The notes under the pieces: generated by a model
What the model was told of the DNA's origin: nothing
Database searches by the model: none
Seen by the model: the letters and a program-made list of their open reading frames with translations, nothing else
NCBI GenBank assembly: GCA_934370925.1
Contig: CAKRNG010000014.1
Coordinates: 1-48,273, forward strand
Reading direction: 5' to 3'
Origin: an uncultured Lacticaseibacillus sp.
GTDB taxonomy: Bacteria > Bacillota > Bacilli > Lactobacillales > Lactobacillaceae
DNA: 48,273 nt
Made by a program: the position numbers and the translations under genes
Part shown: in pieces, positions 41,767 to 48,273 of the stretch
Numbering within the stretch: position 1 is the first letter of the stretch
How the letters are laid out: each line of letters opens with the position of its first letter

Positions 41767-43224
41767 ATGAATGAACGCGAACGAATTCTCGACTTAGTAA
41801 AAAAAGGAATCTTGTCTAGTGAAGAAGGCCTCGTCCTTCTTGAAAACTTGGCAACACAAATTAAGAAACCAGAACAGCCAGAAGCACCCGTTGCACCTGA
41901 CGCACCAAAGGAAGCACCAGAACCTGACAAGCCAACTGACGCTAAACTTGAGGCGCTGAACAGTAAGCGTGCGGAGGCCAAGACGCAGCTGGATGTGGTA
42001 ACGGATAAGCTTGCAACGTTGCGCCGGCAGATTGCGTCCAACGACGAACAGATTATTGTTTACGACACGATGGAAGATTTGGACACCCTGACACCTGACA
42101 AGGCCGAAGCACGGTTGACGTTGAAGGGGCAGAACCAGGAATTGACCGCGCAGACGTCCCAGCTTGAAGAAGACCGGGTTAACGCCAAACGGGAATTGAA
42201 TGATCTCGAACGGGATATTCGTAAGCACCAGGTTCACGCCAGTTTCGATAAGGTGTTGCCTGACGACTGGCAGGAACAGGCGAAGAGTGCCGCCGTTGAT
42301 CTCGGTAAAACCGTCACGGATGCGACGAGCCAGATTGGGTCCATTGTGAAGAAGACGGCAAAGACCGTGATTGACAACGTGGACTGGAAGGATGTCACGG
42401 TTCGGGTTCCTGGAATTGTGACCCAGCGTTTCAGTCACACATTCACTTATCCTGACAACAAGGCAACCGTTGTGGATGTGAACGTGGCGAACGGGGATGT
42501 ACACTTCAACACGTGGGATAAGGATGACATTCAGGTGATTGCGAACGTGCGGTTGTTTGGCAAAACAGCGGGCGAACCACTCGATGCATTCCTTGAGAAG
42601 AGCCGAATTGAAGTGACCGATGAATCCTTCATTTTCCAGGTGCCAAACAAGCGAATTGAGGCAAACTTGACGATTAGCCTGCCACGGCGCGAGTTTGACC
42701 ACATTGCCGCGCGGACACTTAACGGCAACGTGACGTTTGAAGATATTCACGGGAAGGACTTCTTCGTGAAGACCACGAACGGCGATTTGCGCTTCCGCAA
42801 CACGCACGCGGTGATGATTGAAGCTGAAAACGTGAATGGGAGCGTCAAGGCGACTGACAGCGTGTTGAAGTCCGCCGTTCTGTCGACTGTGAATGGCGAC
42901 ACCCGTTTTGCGGGCGTGGCGAACAATTTAAAGCTGACAACGGTGAACGGAGATGCTAAGCTTACCATTAGCGAACCAATCGAAAATATCACCGCAACGA
43001 GTGTGAACGGCAACGTGAAGCTCGCATTGCCAGTCGAACAAGGTATTGATGGGCACGCCAAGACCCGCTTCGGGAGTATTCGTTCCCGGATGCAGGATGT
43101 GAAGTCGCCGAACAAGATGTTGCACACGTTGGACATTGACCGTCCGGGTGCCAGCTTTGCACAGGTGAACATCAGTACCGTCACTGGGGATATCCTGTTG
43201 AAGGATACGGATCCAGCAAAATAA
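41767..43224 (+). CDS. LiaX/YvlB-like protein (SHOCT-like N-terminus, DUF4097)
   Basis: A 485-residue protein. The N-terminus MNERERILDLVKKGILSSEEGLVLLENL (read as two halves) is the short helical domain of the LiaX/YvlB group. A Pro-rich acidic linker follows (about 35-60), then a long coiled coil (about 60-150) and C-terminal beta-helix-type DUF4097 repeats (about 240-480) with recurring NGNV, NGDL and NGDAK turns. LiaX of enterococci senses antimicrobial peptides at the envelope; that role here is inferred. The ATG has GGAGGG (about 41755). A small membrane protein follows, and the pair precedes hprK as yvl genes do in Bacillus. Confidence 0.85.
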   Translation: MNERERILDLVKKGILSSEEGLVLLENLATQIKKPEQPEAPVAPDAPKEAPEPDKPTDAKLEALNSKRAEAKTQLDVVTDKLATLRRQIASNDEQIIVYDTMEDLDTLTPDKAEARLTLKGQNQELTAQTSQLEEDRVNAKRELNDLERDIRKHQVHASFDKVLPDDWQEQAKSAAVDLGKTVTDATSQIGSIVKKTAKTVIDNVDWKDVTVRVPGIVTQRFSHTFTYPDNKATVVDVNVANGDVHFNTWDKDDIQVIANVRLFGKTAGEPLDAFLEKSRIEVTDESFIFQVPNKRIEANLTISLPRREFDHIAARTLNGNVTFEDIHGKDFFVKTTNGDLRFRNTHAVMIEAENVNGSVKATDSVLKSAVLSTVNGDTRFAGVANNLKLTTVNGDAKLTISEPIENITATSVNGNVKLALPVEQGIDGHAKTRFGSIRSRMQDVKSPNKMLHTLDIDRPGASFAQVNISTVTGDILLKDTDPAK

Positions 43225-43267
43225 TGGCGAACGACTGCGCCTTAACTAAAAGAAGGAGGTGGACAAG

Positions 43268-43576
43268 TTGCCACTCTTGATTATTCCGCTACTCATCATC
43301 GGGGTGTTGATCCTGTTCGGACTCGCCTTCGCGTTAGTGGCGATGCTGGTCAAAATGCTCTTTGTCCCAGCAGTCATCCTCATCGTCATCCTGTTCTGGA
43401 CGCGGCGTGACCGGCAACCACAGCACCACCAGACGCAACGCCCACATCCATATGAACGCGCCAGTTCGTGGCAACGTCAGGCAACCAATCGCCAGGCGCG
43501 ACGCGAATTGCACAACGTTCAGGAAAATGACATCAAAAAGAAGCATGTCACCCACGATAATTGGGACGACTTTTAA
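43268..43576 (+). CDS. Small membrane protein, likely partner of the LiaX-like protein
   Basis: From the TTG at 43268 (AGAAGGAGGTG ending at 43261) it has 102 residues. A GTG at 43259 overlaps the ribosome site. Two adjacent hydrophobic segments (about 2-21 and 25-44) form a hairpin in the membrane. They are followed by a basic, Gln/His/Arg-rich cytoplasmic tail ending KKHVTHDNWDDF. It resembles LiaI/PspC-like small membrane proteins in layout only. It is cotranscribed with the DUF4097 gene and closed by a terminator. Confidence 0.8.
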   Translation: MPLLIIPLLIIGVLILFGLAFALVAMLVKMLFVPAVILIVILFWTRRDRQPQHHQTQRPHPYERASSWQRQATNRQARRELHNVQENDIKKKHVTHDNWDDF

Positions 43577-43590
43577 AACAGTGTCAGACA

Positions 43591-43627
43591 AAAGAGCCAA
43601 CGCAAAAATCGCGTTGGCTCTTTTTCT
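43591..43627 (+). terminator. Terminator of the LiaX-like operon
   Basis: A perfect 13-bp stem (43591-43603 with 43611-43623) with a 7-base loop and a T-run. Confidence 0.9.
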
Positions 43628-43630
43628 AGA

Positions 43631-43845
43631 GAAGGTTGCGCGGAAGACAGATTGAATGAGGCACAAAACAGGGCAGTCCCGACAGAAATCCTGAATGGAT
43701 TTCTGTCGGGACTGCCTTTACTATAAGTATCATTCGTGCTGTCGACGCCCATCTGACCGTTACAAGCATCGGTTAGTTTTAGCGGAATACATAAGTTACT
43801 GTGGTGGGTTGCCTTGCGTTACATCGTTTACGTGTTGGTAAAATG
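43631..43845. repeat. Direct repeat copy 1 of the hprK upstream region
   Basis: About 215 bases closely matching 44894-45115. It contains a perfect 20-bp hairpin (43672-43691 with 43697-43716, loop TGAAT), the block GGTTAGTTTTAGCGGAATAC and a promoter-like end. Compared with the copy before hprK it lacks 16 bases just before TAAAATG, so its promoter spacing is altered. Confidence 0.9.
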
Positions 43846-44061
43846 TGTTGCAATTGGTTTTTACTTAGTGCCTGTCAAATTAGAAAATAAGAATGACAAA
43901 GATTAATACTCATCTGCAAAAACGCAACTATTTACATAATATCGTGCATGAGACGTATGGTTATTGTTTTAATAATTTAATAACAAAGTGAAGGAGGCAA
44001 TGAGGGCGGACGTTCTAATTTTTAACGGTTAATTTTTAAAGTTTTATAGTCAAAAAATAAT

Positions 44062-44092
44062 TTGAATCGCAACTAATACGGCGTATTATACT
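44062..44092 (+). promoter_or_regulatory. Candidate promoter in the AT-rich island
   Basis: TTGAAT (44062-44067), 19 bases, then TATACT (44087-44092). It lies about 50 bases before the interrupted secreted gene. Upstream (43991-44032) AAGGAGG and a ten-codon frame (MRADVLIFNG) look like a gene remnant or leader. Confidence 0.45.
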
Positions 44093-44143
44093 AATTAATC
44101 GATTAACAAAAAATCAACGTTGAAAAATAAAGAGGGTAAACAA

Positions 44144-44728
44144 ATGAAAAAGGGTTCTAAAATAGAAAAGGTTATGTTTGTATCTGTGGTTATTGGACTG
44201 CTAGTTGTGAAGGCATCAAACTCGGTGGTTCATGCGGCAGATACGGAAACTAGAGTATCTGTGAATGCACAAGTTCAAGATGGGCAAGAAACCTTTGAGG
44301 AGGTAGCACAATTACCTGTGGCATCTATAAAGGAAGATATTTTGCCTGGAACCATCATGGAACGATCTCAACCGCATAGTATAGCTGCATACAAACGACT
44401 TGGTTATAAAAAAATAAGTTATAGTAAATGGCGAGGAACTAAAAAGGTTATGGGAACTAAATCCAAACGTGTTGCTAAATTAATGGTCACATAGCTGGCG
44501 GGATTCATTCCAGGCTCAACGGTACCTCTTGCGTTGTATGATTTAAGTCAAGCTGTACAAACACAATATCGAGATATTTGGCCAACGCTTAATGTTAGGC
44601 TTATTTCGGCAGTGTCGCCAAGAGGTATTAAAGTTATGATAGGTGAAGAGTCAATTACCAAATATTATACAAACAGTAAACGAACTAAGCTATTAAAAAC
44701 GATTCATCATACAATATATCGAGGGTGA
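44144..44728 (+). pseudogene. Secreted protein gene interrupted by an in-frame stop
   Basis: Unknown family. The ATG at 44144 has GAGGG before it. The frame runs 116 codons to TAG at 44492-44494 and then continues open, without a shift, for 77 more codons to TGA at 44726. The N-terminus is a signal peptide (MKKGSKIEKV, hydrophobic about 10-24, cleavage after VVHAA near 33). The mature part before the stop ends in a basic stretch (YSKWRGTKKVMGTKSKRVAK). After the stop comes a hydrophobic LAGFIPGSTVPLAL segment and a basic tail. CAG to TAG is the likely mutation, unless readthrough occurs. The base composition is AT-rich, unlike neighbours, so transfer is likely. Confidence 0.7.
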
Positions 44729-44732
44729 TTTT

Positions 44733-44879
44733 TTGAAAAAGGGCACGGTTTTATTTATTATTTATTGCATTGTAATGGTTATTATTTCTGCCACTGAAGC
44801 GGGGCCGTGGGTTGCGGTTCCTGTTGGGGTTGTGGGTATTGTGGGGATTATTTACTTTGATTATGTGAAGAAGTGCTGA
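44733..44879 (+). CDS. 48-residue membrane protein in the island
   Basis: The TTG at 44733 follows GAGGGTG (44721-44727) and the frame ends at TGA 44877. The peptide begins with basic MKKG and has two hydrophobic runs (about 5-20 and 27-42) around ATEAGPW, ending FDYVKKC. It starts 4 bases after the end of the interrupted gene, so the two are probably coupled. Toxin-immunity or bacteriocin-accessory roles fit the size and setting but nothing in the sequence proves them. Confidence 0.55.
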   Translation: MKKGTVLFIIYCIVMVIISATEAGPWVAVPVGVVGIVGIIYFDYVKKC

Positions 44880-44893
44880 TGTGCTTATCTGAA

Positions 44894-45115
44894 GAAGTTT
44901 GCGCGGAAGATAGTTTGAATTAGGCACAAAACAGGGCAGTCCCGACAGAAATCCATTCAGGATTTCTGTCGGGACTGCCTTTATTATAAATGTTGCCGAC
45001 GCCCATCTGACAGCGACACGCATCGGTTAGTTTTAGCGGAATACGTAAGTTACTGTGGTGGGTTGCTTTGCGTTACATCGTTTACGTGTTGGTGAGTGGG
45101 AAGTATGGTAAAATG
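44894..45115. repeat. Direct repeat copy 2, carrying the hprK promoter
   Basis: Matches 43631-43845. The 20-bp hairpin (44935-44954 with 44960-44979) is identical in its stem, but the loop is ATTCA, the reverse complement of the TGAAT loop in copy 1. The hairpin is followed by TTTATT and would terminate transcription from the island. Confidence 0.9.
45106..45114 (+). promoter_or_regulatory. Extended -10 promoter of hprK
   Basis: TGgTAAAAT with -10 at 45109-45114, about 33 bases before the hprK start. The -35 is weak. Confidence 0.5.
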
Positions 45116-45146
45116 AGAGGCAAAGTGAAAAGGGTAGGTGATCATT

Positions 45147-46085
45147 ATGGCTGACTATGTTACCGTCAATGCACTTGTGCGTTCCGCGAACCTGACTGTG
45201 GTGAGTGGGGACGAATACCTGAAGGAACGTAAGATTGTGGTGAGTGATATTTCCCGTCCAGGTTTGGAGCTGACGGGTTACTTCAATTATTACCCACACG
45301 AACGCATTCAACTGTTCGGACGGACTGAGATTTCGTACACGCGGAATATGACTCAGGAAGAACGGACGGACGTTCTGAAGCGCATGTGTTCACGGGACAC
45401 ACCAGCATTTGTGGTGTCGCGTGGGTTAACCCCACCAGCCGAAATGTTGAGTGCGGCCGCGGCGGCACACATTCCAGTGCTCAGTTCCACGTTGCCAACG
45501 ACCCGGTTGTCCTCGCTCATTACGGACTATCTGGATGGTGAACTCGCGGAACGACAGAGTCTGCATGGTGTTTTGGTCGAAATTTTTGGTCTTGGGGTGC
45601 TCATTACGGGGGACTCTGGGATTGGGAAGTCTGAAACGGCGCTTGAACTGATTCAGCGAGGACACCGGCTGATTGCGGATGACCGTGTGGATGTTTACCA
45701 ACAGGACGAACGAACCCTGATTGGGGAAGCACCTGCCATCTTGTCCCACCTACTTGAGGTTCGCGGGATTGGGATTATTGACGTGATGGACTTGTTCGGT
45801 GCCGGTGCTGTCCGGACGAACGCTTCCATTAACCTCATTGTGCACCTAGCGAACTGGACACCAGATAAGAACTTCGATCGTCTTGGAAGTGGGATGCAGA
45901 GTCAAACCATTTTCGACGTTGAGGTTCCTAAAATTACCGTTCCCGTTCGTGTTGGGCGGAACATTGCGATTATTATTGAAGTTGCCGCAATGAATTACCG
46001 TGCCAAGACGATGGGGTATGACGCAACGAAGAAGTTCGAGGCCAACTTGAACAACTTAATTGCACAGAACGCGGACGAAAACTAA
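45147..46085 (+). CDS. hprK: HPr kinase/phosphorylase
   Basis: Phosphorylates HPr and Crh-type proteins on Ser46 and reverses it, the master switch for CcpA carbon repression. I take the ATG at 45147 (GGTAGGTG at 45133-45140). 312 residues. It has an N-terminal MurF-like domain (1-130) and a C-terminal kinase domain with P-loop GDSGIGKSE (about 154-162), the catalytic His in RGHRLIADD, and the signature [21 protein letters not shown] (read in two parts, about 202-222). It heads hprK-lgt-gpsA, a common lactobacillar operon. Confidence 0.96.
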   Translation: MADYVTVNALVRSANLTVVSGDEYLKERKIVVSDISRPGLELTGYFNYYPHERIQLFGRTEISYTRNMTQEERTDVLKRMCSRDTPAFVVSRGLTPPAEMLSAAAAAHIPVLSSTLPTTRLSSLITDYLDGELAERQSLHGVLVEIFGLGVLITGDSGIGKSETALELIQRGHRLIADDRVDVYQQDERTLIGEAPAILSHLLEVRGIGIIDVMDLFGAGAVRTNASINLIVHLANWTPDKNFDRLGSGMQSQTIFDVEVPKITVPVRVGRNIAIIIEVAAMNYRAKTMGYDATKKFEANLNNLIAQNADEN

Positions 46086-46117
46086 CCGTCCTGCGCCGTT
46101 ATCAAAGGAGATACTGC

Positions 46118-46963
46118 ATGTTTGGTGCTTTAAATCCGATTGCCCTGCAACTCGGACCCATTGAAGTGCACTGGTACGGTGTGATTATTGCTTCTGGCGT
46201 CATCTTGGCCGTTTACCTTGCGATTCGCGAGGCAAACCGGCGTAACGTGTCGGAAGATCACATTTTGAACCTAGTGCTCTACTCATTACCGTTTGCCCTC
46301 ATTGGTGCGCGTGCTTATTATGTGGCCTTTGAATGGGATTACTATTCACAACATACGGATGAAATTATCGCAATCTGGAATGGGGGAATCGCCATTTACG
46401 GTGCCCTGATTGCGTCTGCGATTGTTTTCATTATCTATTGCCGGTTGAAGGATTTGTCCATCTGGTTGGTGCTCGATATTGCCGCGCCGACCGTCATGAT
46501 TGCCCAAGCAATTGGGCGTTGGGGGAACTTCATGAACCAGGAGGCATTCGGTCAAGTGACGACCTTGCAGTTCCTGCAGTCGCTGCATCTGCCTGGCTGG
46601 TTAACGCAACAGATGCTAATTGGTGGGCAATACCGGATGCCAACTTTCCTCTTTGAATCAACATGGAATGTCGTGGGCTTCATCCTACTCATGTCGATTC
46701 GGCACCACCACGGTTGGTTTAAGCAGGGGGAAATCTTCCTCAGTTACGTGGGTTGGTATAGTTTCGGGCGGTTCTTCGTCGAGGGGATGCGCACCGATAG
46801 CCTGTATCTGATGCCTGGATTGCGGGTATCCCAACTGGTTTCCATCATCCTATTCGTGGGCGCAGCGATTATCTGGATTTACCGGCGCCACAAAAAAACA
46901 ACGCCAGATTACTTAGAGGGGAACCTGAACGCTGCAATTAATAATCCCGCGGCTAAAGCTTAG
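46118..46963 (+). CDS. lgt: Prolipoprotein diacylglyceryl transferase
   Basis: Attaches diacylglycerol from phosphatidylglycerol to the lipobox Cys of prolipoproteins such as PstS. 281 residues, seven membrane segments. The family signature [13 protein letters not shown] (about 134-146) is complete, and the essential Arg/His region HWYG (about 18-21) is present, as is [13 protein letters not shown] (about 217-229). The ATG has AAAGGAG. It lies 32 bases after hprK and 29 before gpsA. Confidence 0.96.
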   Translation: MFGALNPIALQLGPIEVHWYGVIIASGVILAVYLAIREANRRNVSEDHILNLVLYSLPFALIGARAYYVAFEWDYYSQHTDEIIAIWNGGIAIYGALIASAIVFIIYCRLKDLSIWLVLDIAAPTVMIAQAIGRWGNFMNQEAFGQVTTLQFLQSLHLPGWLTQQMLIGGQYRMPTFLFESTWNVVGFILLMSIRHHHGWFKQGEIFLSYVGWYSFGRFFVEGMRTDSLYLMPGLRVSQLVSIILFVGAAIIWIYRRHKKTTPDYLEGNLNAAINNPAAKA

Positions 46964-46992
46964 TCGCAGTCACAATATAAGGAGTGAACATT

Positions 46993-48012
46993 TTGTCTGA
47001 AAAAATCGCTGTTCTTGGTGCAGGTTCATGGGGCACCGTTCTTGCTAACTTGTTGACAGATAACGGCCACGACGTCACAGTCTGGGCCTACATGGAGAAG
47101 GACGCGCGTGAGCTGAATGACCAGCACACGAACGAACACTACCTGCCTGGCTTCAAGTTGAACGAACGTCTCAAGGCAACCTCAAACCTTGAAGAAGCTG
47201 TTGATGATGCAAACATGATTCTTTTCGTTGTGCCAACCAACGTTGTTCGCGGTGTGGCAGAACAGTTGCTGCCAATCCTGAAGGCGTCCGGTAACAAGCC
47301 CGTTCTGGGTTCTGCTGCAAAGGGCCTTGAAGTTGGCACTTACGACCGTGTTTCCGAAATCATTTCCTCTGTGATTCCTGCCGAAAATCACGCAGGTATC
47401 GTTGTGATTTCTGGTCCAAGTCACGCCGAAGATACCTCAACCAAGGACATCACGACGCTGACCGCAGCTTCCACCGACCTTGAAGCAGCGCAGTACGTGC
47501 AGAAGGTCTTCATGAACAGCTACTTCCGTCTCTACACCAACCAGGATGTGATTGGGGTTGAAATGGGTGCTGCATTGAAGAACGTCATCGCAATCGGTGC
47601 TGGTGCACTCCACGGTCTTGGCTATGGGGACAACACGAAGGCCGCACTGATCACGCGTGGCCTCGCTGAAATCACCCGCCTTGGTGTGGCGATGGGTGCA
47701 GACCCGCTGACATTTGCCGGTTTGTCCGGTGTCGGTGATTTGATTGTAACGGCAACCAGTGTGCACTCCCGTAACTGGCGCGCCGGTAACGCGTTGGGCC
47801 ATGGTGAAGCACTCCAGGACATTTTGGACAACATGGGCCAGGTTGTTGAAGGTGTTTCCACAGCAAAGGTTGCCCACGAGTTGGCACAGAAGAAGGGCGT
47901 CGAGATGCCAATCACAGACGCAATCTACGCCGTCTTGTACGAAAACAAGCCAATCCGCGAAACCATCCTCGGCCTCATGCAACGCGACAGCAAGCCTGAG
48001 TTCGACTACTAG
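46993..48012 (+). CDS. gpsA: Glycerol-3-phosphate dehydrogenase [NAD(P)+]
   Basis: Reduces dihydroxyacetone phosphate to sn-glycerol-3-phosphate, the backbone for phospholipids and teichoic acids. I choose the TTG at 46993 ([18 protein letters not shown]), because AAGGAGTG (46979-46986) covers the in-frame GTG at 46984. 339 residues. It has the Rossmann GAGSWGT turn (about 9-15), [10 protein letters not shown], the catalytic Lys in [13 protein letters not shown] and the C-terminal SGVGDLIVT stretch. The leader AAGGAGTGAACATTTTG is almost the same as that of nagA. It ends the hprK-lgt-gpsA unit. Confidence 0.96.
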   Translation: MSEKIAVLGAGSWGTVLANLLTDNGHDVTVWAYMEKDARELNDQHTNEHYLPGFKLNERLKATSNLEEAVDDANMILFVVPTNVVRGVAEQLLPILKASGNKPVLGSAAKGLEVGTYDRVSEIISSVIPAENHAGIVVISGPSHAEDTSTKDITTLTAASTDLEAAQYVQKVFMNSYFRLYTNQDVIGVEMGAALKNVIAIGAGALHGLGYGDNTKAALITRGLAEITRLGVAMGADPLTFAGLSGVGDLIVTATSVHSRNWRAGNALGHGEALQDILDNMGQVVEGVSTAKVAHELAQKKGVEMPITDAIYAVLYENKPIRETILGLMQRDSKPEFDY

Positions 48013-48023
48013 AAACAACACCG

Positions 48024-48056
48024 AAACATCCTCTCTTTGGGGGATGTTTTTTTGTT
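48024..48056 (+). terminator. Terminator of gpsA
   Basis: A 10-bp stem with one G-T pair (48024-48033 with 48040-48049), a 6-base loop and a T-run. Confidence 0.85.
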
Positions 48057-48058
48057 TT

Positions 48059-48273
48059 ACGGTGTTCCCTCGCTAACACATCGGGGGCGCTGCTGACGCT
48101 GGTTTGGTGGCTACGGTGGATCGACCCAACGTATTGACCGTTGATGGTGTTACCAAGTCTAGCCCCGTTCGCTACTGCTAGTTGGACACGAAACTCATTG
48201 CGGTTGCCCGCAATGAGGAGGTGACGGTGTTCCCTCGCTAACGCATCGGAGGCGCTGCTGACGCTGGTTTGGT
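48059..48273. repeat. 165-bp repeat running off the window end
   Basis: 48059-48108 recurs at 48224-48273 with two differences in 50 bases, giving a 165-bp period. Just before the second copy lies a perfect hairpin CTCATTGCGG (48194-48203) / CCGCAATGAG (48208-48217), loop TTGC. The array continues beyond the window; no gene is recognised in it. Confidence 0.75.

Noticed and set aside
44120..44143. Upstream TTG start for the island secreted gene
   Set aside because: GAGGG lies inside this stretch and is correctly spaced for the ATG at 44144, which begins a normal signal peptide.

Overview
The window is about 48 kb of a low-to-mid GC Gram-positive chromosome. Strong Shine-Dalgarno sites, frequent GTG and TTG starts, single-domain Firmicutes regulators and the gene order comFA-comFC-hpf-secA-prfB-ftsEX-phoPR-pst-phoU-(liaX-like)-hprK-lgt-gpsA point to the family Lactobacillaceae. 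The genus cannot be fixed from the sequence alone. There are no rRNA or tRNA genes, no CRISPR array, no prophage and no transposase.

Layout. Positions 339-4468 hold proC, a nagA plus NagR-type GntR unit with two operators in its promoter, and a TagA/WecG glycosyltransferase. NAD salvage follows (pncB, nadE). Next is a P-type cation ATPase under a yybP-ykoY (manganese) riboswitch with its own promoter and terminator. Positions 10457-16442 are more accessory: a small unknown protein, a Gfo/Idh/MocA oxidoreductase, a secreted unknown, a three-gene ABC exporter operon and a GH73 glucosaminidase. Purine genes follow: xpt-pbuX behind a PurR-box-like pair, and purK-purB. Then come yigZ, the competence genes comFA-comFC, hpf, secA, prfB (with its programmed +1 frameshift) and ftsEX. 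A MinJ-like PDZ membrane protein leads directly into phoP-phoR. The phosphate uptake operon pstS-pstC-pstA-pstB-pstB-phoU follows, with a Pho box in front. The last block is a LiaX-like DUF4097 protein with a small membrane partner, then hprK-lgt-gpsA.

Functionally the window joins envelope biology (teichoic-acid-type glycosyltransfer, FtsEX, MinJ-like protein, Lgt, GpsA, LiaX-like sensor, SecA, GH73), phosphate sensing and uptake, purine and NAD salvage, and carbon control (HprK, NagR).

The most unusual content is in the spacers. At least three unrelated families of intergenic hairpin repeats are present. Family A lies at 3.2, 29.3 and 35.8 kb. Family B/C forms a mosaic at 31.1-32.2 kb, with relatives at 35.7 and 41.2 kb. 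Family D is a 122-bp tandem pair at 24.9 kb, with a remnant at 10.2 kb. In all three families, copies differ by compensatory substitutions that keep base pairs, so selection or a mechanism appears to maintain the fold. A fifth repeat, of 165 bp, runs off the right end. An AT-rich island (about 43.85-44.89 kb), carrying a stop-interrupted secreted-protein gene and a tiny membrane protein, is flanked by two roughly 220-bp direct copies of the hprK upstream region. The hairpin loops of these two copies are inverted relative to each other.
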